From: Ktedonobacterales bacterium
GTDB lineage: Bacteria > Chloroflexota > Ktedonobacteria > Ktedonobacterales > DATBGS01
Direction of reading: 5' to 3'
Assembly (NCBI GenBank): GCA_036557285.1
Contig: DATBHW010000080.1
Span: 1-35,983 of the forward strand
DNA: 35,983 bases
Shown here: one piece after another, positions 21,803-29,981 of the stretch
Layout of the letters: every line of letters begins with the position of its first letter
How positions within the stretch are numbered: position 1 is the first letter of the stretch
Position numbers and translations under genes: made by a program
Notes under the pieces: model-generated
What the model saw: only the letters and a program-made list of their open reading frames with translations
Told to the model about the DNA's origin: nothing
Databases searched by the model: none

Positions 21803-22987
21803 ATGGGTAAGCTTCAATTTCACTACTTTCACCTGATGCCCTGGCCGCACCTGCCAGCGGACTTCGACGAGAAATATGACTCCACCTGGGTCACGCTCCC
21901 AAACTCCATTTACGACCCGGTGAAAGGCCACGAGGTCTATAACCGCTATTTCAACGAGATTGAGCGCGCCGACAAGCTGGGCTGGGACAGCGTCATCGTC
22001 AACGAGCATCACCAGAACGCCTATGGCACCATGCCCTCGCCCAACATCATGGCCGCCGTACTGACACAGCGCGTGAAGCGGGCCAGGATTGGCATTGTGG
22101 GCAACGCCCTGCCCCTGCACGATGACCCGCTGCGCGTGGCTGAAGAAATTGCTATGCTCGATGTCATCAGCGGCGGGCGTATCATCTCCGGCTTCGTGCG
22201 TGGCACAGGTATGGAATATTTCAGCTACAACGTCAATCCAACGCTCAGCCGCGAGCGCATGAACGAAGCGCACGATCTGATTATCCAGGCGTGGACACGC
22301 CCTGGCCCCTTCGCCTTCGAGGGTGATCATTACAACTACCGCTACGTCAACATCTGGCCGCGCCCGATTCAACAGCCGCATCCGCCTATCTGGCTGCCTG
22401 GCACTGCCAGCATGGAAACGATTGACTTTGCCGCCAAATACAAATATCCTTATATGACCGTCTTCATGCCAATGGAGCAGCGCAAGATGGCCTATGAACT
22501 CTATCGCCGCGTGGCCGAGGAGAAATACGGCTACGAGGCGCAGCCAGAGCAGTTGGCCTTCTGTGTGCCGGTGATGGTCGCGGAGACCGATGATCAGGCT
22601 ATGAAAGACGCTGAGCGGTATATGATGTGGCTCTTCGACAGGGGGTTGAAAGTGCGCCCGGAGTTTAACTTCCCGCCAGGCTATATCAGCGAGCGCAGCC
22701 TCATGGCTGTGCTAAAGAGCGGCGCTATGACTCGCCCCAAGCCGACGCTGAAGGATTTGATCGAGAATGGTGTCGTCATTGTGGGAGGCATTGATACCGT
22801 TCTCGAAAAACTCTCGTTTTACACTGATGAATTACATGCCGGAATGCTCGTCACCGGAGGACAGGTCGGCGAGATTCCTGATTATCTGGTGCTGCGCAAT
22901 CAGGAACTGATGGCAAAAGAAATCATGCCGCATTTCCGCGATAAGCCCGCCAGACAGGAATCCCAACCCGCCGAGATTCAGGCGTGA
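21803..22987 (+). CDS. LLM-class flavin-dependent monooxygenase (luciferase-like)
   Basis: A 394-residue luciferase-like TIM-barrel protein: LQFHYFHLMPWPHLP at the start, GWDSVIVNEHHQNAYGTMPSP, RARIGIVGNALPLHDDPLRVAEE, LDVISGGRIISGFVRGTGMEY, and RPIQQPHPPIWLPGTAS. The NEHH motif and length are typical of FMNH2-using alkane or sulfonate monooxygenase relatives. The flavin reductase gene just downstream would supply reduced flavin, fitting a two-component monooxygenase. AAGGAG lies 9 nt before ATG 21803. The substrate is unknown. Confidence 0.88.
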   Translation: MGKLQFHYFHLMPWPHLPADFDEKYDSTWVTLPNSIYDPVKGHEVYNRYFNEIERADKLGWDSVIVNEHHQNAYGTMPSPNIMAAVLTQRVKRARIGIVGNALPLHDDPLRVAEEIAMLDVISGGRIISGFVRGTGMEYFSYNVNPTLSRERMNEAHDLIIQAWTRPGPFAFEGDHYNYRYVNIWPRPIQQPHPPIWLPGTASMETIDFAAKYKYPYMTVFMPMEQRKMAYELYRRVAEEKYGYEAQPEQLAFCVPVMVAETDDQAMKDAERYMMWLFDRGLKVRPEFNFPPGYISERSLMAVLKSGAMTRPKPTLKDLIENGVVIVGGIDTVLEKLSFYTDELHAGMLVTGGQVGEIPDYLVLRNQELMAKEIMPHFRDKPARQESQPAEIQA

Positions 22988-23053
22988 GCCGGACCGCGCG
23001 GGGCGTGCCCTTCCTCGGAAATAAGAAGCAGTAGTAAGCAGGTAAGCTCTATC

Positions 23054-23620
23054 ATGGCTATCACACCGGAGACCTTCAAGGCGCTCCTCGCGCACCTTGC
23101 CGGGGCAGTTACCATCATTACCACACGCGGGGCTGATGGGCAAATCTGGGGATTTACCGCCAGCTCCGTGTGCAGTGTCTCGCTTGAGCCGCCGCTCGTC
23201 CTGTTCTGCCTGGAACACACGGCAGATTGCCATCCGGCTTTTCTGGAAAGCAGCGTGTTTGCTATCAACTTCCTTTCATCTGAGCAGAGCGGCCTCTCCG
23301 CGCTCTTCGCTATGAAAGGCGCTGTTAAATATCGGGAGACACCCTTCACCGAAGGGGCGTTTCATTTGCCCCTTTTGCCTGGCGCGCTGGTTCACCTGGA
23401 GTGCAGCGTTTACGCCAGGTATCCCGGTGGGGACCATACTATTATCGTTGGGCAGGTCGAGGGCGGTTCACAGACAACCGCGCAGGATTCCCTCCAACCG
23501 CTGCTCTATTACGCGCGTTCTTACGGGACATTCGCTGGCCTGTCTGAAGCAAAAGCTGGCTACCCCAATAGCAATTCCAGCATGCAGAAAAGCCGCCAGC
23601 GCCTAATACTGGATGAGTGA
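23054..23620 (+). CDS. Flavin reductase-like protein (HpaC/RutF family)
   Basis: A 188-residue flavin reductase-like (PF01613) protein. LAGAVTIITTRGADGQIWGFTASSVCSVS is the typical flavin-binding start, followed by PPLVLFCLEHTADCHPAFLES, FAINFLSSEQ and HTIIVGQVE. It would use NAD(P)H to reduce FMN or FAD for the preceding luciferase-like monooxygenase, 66 bp upstream on the same strand. AGGTAAG serves as a modest ribosome site. Its last 18 bases overlap the 3' end of the convergent apt gene. Confidence 0.9.
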   Translation: MAITPETFKALLAHLAGAVTIITTRGADGQIWGFTASSVCSVSLEPPLVLFCLEHTADCHPAFLESSVFAINFLSSEQSGLSALFAMKGAVKYRETPFTEGAFHLPLLPGALVHLECSVYARYPGGDHTIIVGQVEGGSQTTAQDSLQPLLYYARSYGTFAGLSEAKAGYPNSNSSMQKSRQRLILDE

Positions 23621-24166
23621 GAAGATATTCTGCCCGGCAAGGCGCTGGCGGCCCTGCAACGCCGTAAGTTCAACGAGGAAGGCGATGCCCACGACATCAC
23701 CGCCTAAACGTTGTACCAGATCAAGCGCCGCGCCGACGGTGCCGCCAGTCGCCAGCAGATCATCCACCACCAGCACCTTCTGCCCTCGCTGGATGCCATC
23801 GGTATGAATCTCCACGGTGTTAGAGCCATATTCAAGCGCATATTCCACATGGATAGTCTCGGCAGGAAGTTTTCCAAACTTGCGCACCGGCACAAAACCC
23901 GCATGCAGGAGGAGCGCCAGGGGCGCGCCAAAAATAAAGCCCCGCGACTCGACCCCGATCACCTGCTCGATACCTGCATCCTTAAATGGCTCCGCCAGCC
24001 CCTCCAGCGCGACACGGAACGCACGCACATCCTTGAGCAGCGGCGTAATATCGCGGAACAAAATACCCAGCGTAGGGAAATCGGGAATATCCCGAATAAT
24101 GCTCTTCAGCCAATCAGCGCGCTCCTGGTGGCCGAGAGGCACGCTCAAATCAACAGCATCCGCCAT
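23603..24166 (-). CDS. apt: Adenine phosphoribosyltransferase
   Basis: A 187-residue purine-salvage enzyme converting adenine and PRPP to AMP. IRDIPDFPTLGILFRDITPLL is the characteristic start; GVESRGFIFGAPLALLL follows, then the PRPP loop VLVVDDLLATGGT, then FLVELTALQGRQRL. The ribosome site GGGAGG lies 6-7 nt before ATG 24166. The 3' end overlaps the flavin reductase gene by 18 bases in convergent arrangement. Confidence 0.95.
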   Translation of the reverse strand: MADAVDLSVPLGHQERADWLKSIIRDIPDFPTLGILFRDITPLLKDVRAFRVALEGLAEPFKDAGIEQVIGVESRGFIFGAPLALLLHAGFVPVRKFGKLPAETIHVEYALEYGSNTVEIHTDGIQRGQKVLVVDDLLATGGTVGAALDLVQRLGGDVVGIAFLVELTALQGRQRLAGQNIFSLIQY

Positions 24167-24273
24167 AAAATCCTCCCGCTAGAGGGTTTCAACGCTCTCC
24201 CAGCGCGCCAGTTTTTAGGAAGAGCAATGCCGCGTCAAGTGGCCTGATGTAGCTGGCGCACGAGGCCCCACAT

Positions 24274-24282
24274 ATTATAGCA
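24274..24282 (-). promoter_or_regulatory. Extended -10 promoter for apt
   Basis: TGCTATAAT on the minus strand, about 108 bp before the apt start; the same sequence occurs upstream of typA. Confidence 0.6.
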
Positions 24283-24362
24283 TCGGGCTGCCAGAGGAAG
24301 GTTGCCCAACGAGTAAGTCTGCTCGCCTGTCTCAAAACGGCTTAGAATATATCTTCGCGTGC

Positions 24363-24392
24363 TTGACACAGTATAAGTAGCTCCTATATAGT
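24363..24392 (+). promoter_or_regulatory. Promoter of rny
   Basis: TTGACA (24363-24368), then either TATATA (24385, spacing 16) or TATAGT (24387, spacing 18). The leader is about 95-100 nt. Confidence 0.65.
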
Positions 24393-24481
24393 AAGAGAAG
24401 GTTTCACTTCAGAAAGTGATGCCATGTATTGTACGATGCCAACCTTTCGAGCCTTTGCGGCCTTTTTCTGTCCTTTTATTC

Positions 24482-24497
24482 GGAGGTGACTCTCTTG
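24482..24497 (+). promoter_or_regulatory. Shine-Dalgarno and TTG start of rny
   Basis: GGAGGTGA (24482-24489) is a near-perfect ribosome site with TTG 5-8 nt later (24495). An earlier in-frame TTG at 24429 has no comparable site. Confidence 0.75.
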
Positions 24498-26039
24498 CTT
24501 CCCGATTGGATACTTATTCCAGCCGGCGCGTTCGCAGTATTGAGCCTCTTGTTGGGGATTTATATCGGCGGCATTCGCGGTACGAACCGATATAATCAGA
24601 AGCTGCGTGTCCAACAAGAGGAATATGAGCGGCGACTGCTGGAAGTGCAGGAACATCAACGCGATGTCCTGCGCGAAGCGAAAGAAGAAACGGCCAAGTT
24701 TCGTACTACGATTGAAGCTGAGAACCGCGAACGACGAGCCGAAATCAAACGACAAGAGCAGCGATTGTTTCAGAAGGAGGAAACGCTCGAACGCAAAACT
24801 GATAACCTTGAACGGCGCGAGCGTGGACTTGCCACGAAAGAGCGCCAACTTGATCAACTTCGTGAAGAACTGGAAACCGTCAAGCGACAGCAGCTTGCCG
24901 AATTGGAACAAATTGCTGGCCTGAGCGCCGAAGAAGCCAAAGCCCTCTTGATAGCCAGCATCGAAGAACAGGCGCGCAAGGATGCCGCGCGGCGCGTACA
25001 TGAGATCGAAACCACTGCCCGCGAAGAGGCCGAGCAGAAAGCGCGCGAAATTATTACCCTGGCTATTCAACGCTGCGCCTCCGATCAGGTCTCGGATGTG
25101 ACCGTTTCGGTGGTCCCCCTGCCGAACGATGAGATGAAAGGCCGCATCATCGGACGCGAGGGCCGCAACATCCGGGCGCTTGAAGCAGCTACCGGCGTTG
25201 ACCTCATTATTGATGACACCCCTGAAGCCGTTATCCTTTCGGGCTTCGATCCTGTGCGCCGCGAGGTGGCGCGAGTCGCGCTCACCAAACTCATTCTGGA
25301 CGGGCGCATTCATCCAGCGCGCATCGAAGATGTCGTCGCCAAAGCGCGCCAGGATGTCGAGAATATTATCCGCGAAGAGGGCGACCGCGCCCTGCTGGAA
25401 TCCAACGTTCACGCGCTGCCGCCTGAACTGGTGAAAATCCTGGGCCGCCTGCATTTTCGCACCAGCTACGGGCAAAACGTCCTCAACCACTCTATCGAGG
25501 TGTCCGTCCTGGCCGGAACGATGGCCGCTGAACTGGGCGCTGACGTGAAAGTGTGTAAAGAGGCTGGGCTGCTCCACGATATGGGCAAGGCCATTGACCA
25601 GGAAGTCGAAGGCCCACATGCCATCATCGGTGGCGAGATCGCCCGTCGGTATAACCGCTCGCCCAAAGTGATTCACGCGATGGTGGCGCACCACGCTACC
25701 GAAGCCGAGCCACAGTCGCTGGAAGCGGCGATTGTCCAGGCCGCCGATGCCATTTCAGCAGCCCGACCCGGCGCGCGGCGCGAGACCATTGATCTCTATA
25801 TCAAGCGACTCGAAGCCCTGGAGACTATCGCCAATTCCTTCATTGGCGTCGAAAAGTCGTTTGCCATTCAGGCGGGGCGCGAAGTGCGCATCATCGTCAA
25901 ACCTGAAGAGATTGACGAGCTTGCGGCGGCGCGCCTTGCCAGCGAGATCGCGCGGAAGATCGAAGAAAACCTGGATTACCCGGGCCAGATTAAAATCTGC
26001 GTAGTGCGCGAAACACGCTCCGTTGACTATGCCAAATAG
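24495..26039 (+). CDS. rny: Ribonuclease Y
   Basis: Membrane-anchored endoribonuclease that starts mRNA decay. From TTG 24495 it has 514 residues, the usual length. It has an N-terminal membrane helix ([20 protein letters not shown]), a long charged coiled coil (about residues 30-175), a KH domain with [19 protein letters not shown], and an HD domain with the metal pair in [11 protein letters not shown], plus [11 protein letters not shown]. The end [11 protein letters not shown] is typical. It has its own promoter and a strong terminator just after it. Confidence 0.95.
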   Translation: MLPDWILIPAGAFAVLSLLLGIYIGGIRGTNRYNQKLRVQQEEYERRLLEVQEHQRDVLREAKEETAKFRTTIEAENRERRAEIKRQEQRLFQKEETLERKTDNLERRERGLATKERQLDQLREELETVKRQQLAELEQIAGLSAEEAKALLIASIEEQARKDAARRVHEIETTAREEAEQKAREIITLAIQRCASDQVSDVTVSVVPLPNDEMKGRIIGREGRNIRALEAATGVDLIIDDTPEAVILSGFDPVRREVARVALTKLILDGRIHPARIEDVVAKARQDVENIIREEGDRALLESNVHALPPELVKILGRLHFRTSYGQNVLNHSIEVSVLAGTMAAELGADVKVCKEAGLLHDMGKAIDQEVEGPHAIIGGEIARRYNRSPKVIHAMVAHHATEAEPQSLEAAIVQAADAISAARPGARRETIDLYIKRLEALETIANSFIGVEKSFAIQAGREVRIIVKPEEIDELAAARLASEIARKIEENLDYPGQIKICVVRETRSVDYAK

Positions 26040-26064
26040 GCGTGAAGAGAGGAAGAGAGACAGA

Positions 26065-26100
26065 GATGAGAGGAGCGTCTTGCACGCCCCTCTCATCTTT
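26065..26100 (+). terminator. Intrinsic terminator after rny
   Basis: GATGAGAGG (26065-26073) pairs with CCTCTCATC (26089-26097); GCGT/ACGC extends the stem across one mismatch around the loop CTTGC. TTTATT follows. It lies immediately before the PHP gene start. Confidence 0.85.
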
Positions 26101-26111
26101 ATTGAGAGCCT

Positions 26112-26975
26112 ATGAAGATTGACCTTCACACCCATTCAACCGCTTCTGATGGACTCTATACCCCGGCTGAACTCATCAAGCTTGCCCGCGAAGCTGGTCT
26201 ATCAATCATCGCGCTCACCGATCACGACACGACCAACGGCCTGGAGCCTGCACTGGCTGCCGGGCAAGCTCGACAGCTTGAAGTCATTCCCGGCATCGAG
26301 ATCAATACCGACATCTCCGGCGCGGAGGTGCATGTACTCGGTTATTTTCTTGAGTATCAGCAGGCCGCTTTCCAGCAAACCCTGCAAACGCTGCGCGAGA
26401 TGCGCGTGACCCGCGCCCAGCGCATGGTTGCGAAATTACAGGCGCTCGGACTCAACATCACCTGGGAGCGCGTGCGGGAACTGGCGGCAGGAACCGTTGG
26501 CCGCCCACATGTGGCCGCCGCTCTGGTCGAGGGGGGCTACGCCGCAAGTGTGGCCGATGCCTTCAACCGCTATCTTGGACGCAATGGCCCAGGCTACGTG
26601 CCGCGCTATAAGCTCGCGCCGCTCGACGCCATCAAACTCATCAACAGCGTACACGGCCTGCCGGTGATGGCCCATCCAGCCGGAATCTCTGGGCTTGAAC
26701 ACCTGCTTCCCTCTCTCTGCGAAGCTGGTCTGGTCGGTATCGAGGTGTACTACGGCGAATACGACGCCCAAACAGTAGAGTACCTGAAGAGCCTTGCTGA
26801 TTATTATCATCTCATCCCCACTGGCGGCAGCGACTATCATGGGCCAGGCATTCATCCCACCCAGCTTGGCGCGCGCGCGGTTCCTGAAGAAAGCGTGGCG
26901 CGTCTACGCACAAGCGCCCTGGAGCGCCGCCGTACTCCCGCGCCCGCGTTTGAGCTACCCCCTTATCGGATGTAG
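26112..26975 (+). CDS. PHP-domain phosphoesterase (RNase AM/nucleoside bisphosphatase-like)
   Basis: A 287-residue PHP-domain metal phosphoesterase resembling YciV/RnaAM, which removes 5'-terminal nucleotides from short RNAs and hydrolyses 3',5'-bisphosphonucleotides. Metal-binding motifs are IDLHTHSTASDG, ALTDHDTTNG, PGIEINTD, VGRPHVAAAL, MAHPAG and GGSDYHGP. ATG 26112 follows the rny terminator by only 11 bases, with a weak GAGAG ribosome site. Expression must come through that terminator or from a promoter that I cannot see. An RNA-trimming enzyme next to RNase Y makes functional sense. Confidence 0.92.
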   Translation: MKIDLHTHSTASDGLYTPAELIKLAREAGLSIIALTDHDTTNGLEPALAAGQARQLEVIPGIEINTDISGAEVHVLGYFLEYQQAAFQQTLQTLREMRVTRAQRMVAKLQALGLNITWERVRELAAGTVGRPHVAAALVEGGYAASVADAFNRYLGRNGPGYVPRYKLAPLDAIKLINSVHGLPVMAHPAGISGLEHLLPSLCEAGLVGIEVYYGEYDAQTVEYLKSLADYYHLIPTGGSDYHGPGIHPTQLGARAVPEESVARLRTSALERRRTPAPAFELPPYRM

Positions 26976-27037
26976 GCATACTCTTGCAAGCCCTTGCCCC
27001 ATCCGCATCAGTTCCTTTTTGGCGTCGGTTTGACTTA

Positions 27038-27103
27038 GTGTACTCTTGACACCTTGCCCTTCCGCGCGCTATACTCATAGCCAAGAAAGTGTACAAGTTA
27101 CAC
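27038..27103 (+). promoter_or_regulatory. Promoter and paired palindromic operators of nadBCA
   Basis: TTGACA (27046-27051), 18 bases, TATACT (27070-27075). GTGTA-N5-TACAC (27089-27103) lies just after the -10. A near copy, GTGTA-N5-GACAC (27038-27052), overlaps the -35. Their centres are 51 bp apart, about five helical turns, which suits cooperative repressor binding. The regulator is not identified. Confidence 0.6.
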
Positions 27104-27145
27104 CAACTCAAAGCGATGCATTGATTGAGAAACGCTGATTTGTGG

Positions 27146-27200
27146 TCCCGGCTGCTCCGGGAAGATACCAAACTTCAGCGCCAGAACGCCAGAAACTGGC
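27146..27200 (+). promoter_or_regulatory. Structured leader of nadBCA
   Basis: The leader of about 185 nt contains the hairpins TCCCGG-CTGCT-CCGGGA (27146-27162) and GCCAG-AAA-CTGGC (27188-27200). I do not recognise a known riboswitch. Confidence 0.35.
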
Positions 27201-27267
27201 GAGAGGCCGCCTCAAGCGTGGGTTGCTGGCTCAAAGCCTCTCAACCTTCCAGGAGTAGGAGTGTCGG

Positions 27268-29106
27268 ATGACATTCGCCAGACCTGAGTGGGGAGCCGAG
27301 CAGCAAGCCGATGTTGCCGTTATTGGTGGAGGGGTTGCCGGACTCTCGCTCGCCCTCTCACTTCCATCCTCGCTGCATATCGTCCTGCTGACCAAAGGCG
27401 CGCTGGGCGAGAGCAACACGCGCTACGCCCAGGGCGGTTTGGCCGCTGCTGTGGGCAGCGATGACTCCCCTGATCTGCACCTGCGAGATACGCTGATTGC
27501 GGGCGCGGGCCTCTGCGACGAAACCGCTGTGCGCCTCCTGGTAAAGCAAGCTCCAGACGCTGTGCGCTGGCTCATCAACACAGGCGCAGAGTTTGATCGC
27601 AAGGATGCTGCCCAACACCCAGCCGCCACTCTCTCCGAGCGCCAGGAAGCCACCGCCTTTGAGACGTATATGATGGGCCACGAGGCCGCCCATAGCCGAC
27701 GACGGGTTCTGCACGCTCACGGCGATGCCACCGGCGCGGAGATTGAGCGCGCGCTGGTCGCGGCTGTGCGGGCAAGAGCCAACATCACCATCTACGAGCA
27801 GGCTTTCGCGCAAGAGGTGCTCTTGCAAGACGGGCAGTGCTGCGGCATTCTGGCGCTTGACCATTCCGGCAGATGGTTCCGGCTTCAGACACAGGCTACG
27901 GTCCTGGCGAACGGAGGCGCGGGGCGCCTCTGGCTGCGCACTTCCAATCCACCGCTGGCAACAGCGGACGGCCTGGCGCTGGCCTGGAGAGCAGGCGCGG
28001 CGCTCGCCGATCTGGAGTTCACCCAATTTCACCCTACAGTGCTGGTCACGCCCGCTGGCAGCGGCTCGGCTTTCTTGATCTCTGAAGCGGTGCGCGGTGA
28101 GGGCGCGTACCTGCGCAACCAGGCTGGCGAACGCTTCATGCCGCGCTATCACCCCGATGCCGAGCTAGCGCCGCGCGATGTTGTGGCTCGCGCCATCCTG
28201 AGCGAGATGCTGCGTGAAGGCGCTGGCGCGCGCGCGCCCAGCGCCTATCTGGACCTGCGCCATCTTCCCGGCGAAGCCATGCGCGCCCGCTTCCCAACGA
28301 TTGCTGCCATCTGCGCCCAACACGGCCTTGATCTGGCACGCGACCTCATTCCAGTCGCGCCCGCCGCGCACTATTTTATGGGCGGCGTTGCCGTAGATAC
28401 CTGGGGGCGTACAACGCTCCCCCGGCTCTATGCCATCGGCGAAGTGGCCTGTACTGGCGTTCACGGAGCCAATCGGCTCGCCAGCAATTCGCTGCTAGAG
28501 GGATTGGTCTTTGGTCGCCGCGCCGCAGCAGCCATCACACAAACGCTGGTTGGCGGCAAGCATGTCGGCGTGCAAACGGAAACTGATGCTGACACGCCCT
28601 CAGCCTGGCCCGATGCAACGCGCCTCTTCACCGACAAGCATAGTTCAGTCCAGACGTTATCAACCACCACAATCACTGCTCACGCTCCTATCACCGATGC
28701 GCGCATTCAGAGCGCGCTTCAGCGCATCATGTGGGAGCATGTCTCGCTCTACCGTGATGAGGAGGGTATGCAGCAGGCTTCACTGGCGCTCAAACGGCTG
28801 ATTGAGGAGGCTGCAACCGAGATGCAGGCGGGCGAAACGCCAGAGGGCAATGCCGCTGTTGATCAGCGGCCTGACGCCAGCACCAGTAGAGCATTGGCAG
28901 GCTATGAAACCACGAATATGTTACAGATTGCGCAACTGATTATCACCGCCGCCCGCCAGCGACGCGAGAGTCGCGGCAGCCACTATCGCAACGACTACCC
29001 AGCGACGGACCCCGCGCTTGCGGGACGACATACCCTTCTGATCAACGCCGCACTTCTACCACCGGAGCGCGAGCCAGCGTGTATTCAGGAGGCCAGCCAT
29101 GTATAA
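27268..29106 (+). CDS. nadB: L-aspartate oxidase
   Basis: FAD enzyme that oxidises L-aspartate to iminoaspartate, the first step of de novo NAD synthesis. Key features are the FAD-binding ADVAVIGGGVAGLSLAL near residue 15, NTRYAQGGLAAA, RRVLHAHGDATG, LANGGAGRLW, FTQFHPT, RYHPDAELAPRDVVARAI and GVHGANRLASNSLLEGLVFG. The 612 residues exceed the usual 510-550 because of a threonine/serine-rich insertion (about residues 430-475) before the C-terminal helical domain. AGGAG precedes ATG 27268. The end overlaps nadC by 8 bases. Confidence 0.95.
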   Translation: MTFARPEWGAEQQADVAVIGGGVAGLSLALSLPSSLHIVLLTKGALGESNTRYAQGGLAAAVGSDDSPDLHLRDTLIAGAGLCDETAVRLLVKQAPDAVRWLINTGAEFDRKDAAQHPAATLSERQEATAFETYMMGHEAAHSRRRVLHAHGDATGAEIERALVAAVRARANITIYEQAFAQEVLLQDGQCCGILALDHSGRWFRLQTQATVLANGGAGRLWLRTSNPPLATADGLALAWRAGAALADLEFTQFHPTVLVTPAGSGSAFLISEAVRGEGAYLRNQAGERFMPRYHPDAELAPRDVVARAILSEMLREGAGARAPSAYLDLRHLPGEAMRARFPTIAAICAQHGLDLARDLIPVAPAAHYFMGGVAVDTWGRTTLPRLYAIGEVACTGVHGANRLASNSLLEGLVFGRRAAAAITQTLVGGKHVGVQTETDADTPSAWPDATRLFTDKHSSVQTLSTTTITAHAPITDARIQSALQRIMWEHVSLYRDEEGMQQASLALKRLIEEAATEMQAGETPEGNAAVDQRPDASTSRALAGYETTNMLQIAQLIITAARQRRESRGSHYRNDYPATDPALAGRHTLLINAALLPPEREPACIQEASHV

Positions 29107-29959
29107 CCGCGAGGGGTTGCAGATTGACTCTGCGCTGATTGCGCGGGCGCTGGAAGAAGATATTGGCTTTGGCGATGTGACCACCCTCTGTACCGTTCCG
29201 GCTGAGCGTACCCTGACGGCAACCATCATTGCCCGCCAGCCAGGAGTGATCGCCGGGCTGGCAGTTGCCGCTGCGGTCTTTCACGCCGTTGATGTGTCGC
29301 TGCATATCGAATTGTTGGTAGACGACGGCACACAGGTCGCGCCCGACACACTGGTGGCCCGTATCGAGGGCAGCGCCCGCAGCATCCTGACGGCAGAACG
29401 CACCGCGTTGAACTTCCTGGGGCGGCTGTCCGGCATAGCGACGCTCACAGCCCGCTGTGTCGCCGCCATTGCTGGGGCGAGCGCGGCGATCATTGACACA
29501 CGCAAGACCACACCGGGGCTGCGCGCCCTGGAAAAATATGCTGTGCGCGTGGGCGGTGGGCGCAACCACCGCTTTGCCCTGGATGACGGCATTTTGATTA
29601 AAGACAACCATATTGCCGCCGCTGGAGGTGTCGGCCCGGCCATCGCTGGCGCGCGGCAGGGTGCGCCGCACCTGCTGAAGATCGAGGTGGAATGCGAAAC
29701 GCTGGAGCAGGTGCGCGAGGCTCTGGCCGCCGGAGCCGATGTCATTCTGTTGGATAACATGGGTGTTGGGCAGCAGCGCGAAGCCGTCGCCCTGATACGC
29801 CAATACGACGCGCGTATCCTGATCGAAGCGTCTGGCAGCATCGGAACAGACCCGGAGCGGCTGGCAGCCGTTGCGGCTACCGGAGTTGATTTTATCTCCC
29901 TCGGCGCTCTGACGCACTCTGCGCCGAACTTTGATCTCTCGCTGGAATGCAGCGAGTAG
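29099..29959 (+). CDS. nadC: Nicotinate-nucleotide (quinolinate) phosphoribosyltransferase
   Basis: A 286-residue enzyme that converts quinolinate and PRPP to nicotinate mononucleotide and CO2. It shows ALEEDIGFGDVTT, ERTALNFLGRLSGIATLTA, DTRKTTPGLRALEKYAVRVG, GGRNHRFALDDGILIKDNH, IEVECETLEQ, DVILLDNMG and EASGSI. All conserved residues that I can check are present. It overlaps nadB and is followed by nadA after 22 bp, so the three are one operon. Confidence 0.96.
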   Translation: MYNREGLQIDSALIARALEEDIGFGDVTTLCTVPAERTLTATIIARQPGVIAGLAVAAAVFHAVDVSLHIELLVDDGTQVAPDTLVARIEGSARSILTAERTALNFLGRLSGIATLTARCVAAIAGASAAIIDTRKTTPGLRALEKYAVRVGGGRNHRFALDDGILIKDNHIAAAGGVGPAIAGARQGAPHLLKIEVECETLEQVREALAAGADVILLDNMGVGQQREAVALIRQYDARILIEASGSIGTDPERLAAVAATGVDFISLGALTHSAPNFDLSLECSE

Positions 29960-29981
29960 AGCACAGCGGAGGTAGACGAAT

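Noticed and set aside
24384-25694. 436-codon minus-strand frame opposite rny
   Set aside because: Shadow of the repetitive codon usage of the coiled coil and KH/HD domains of RNase Y.
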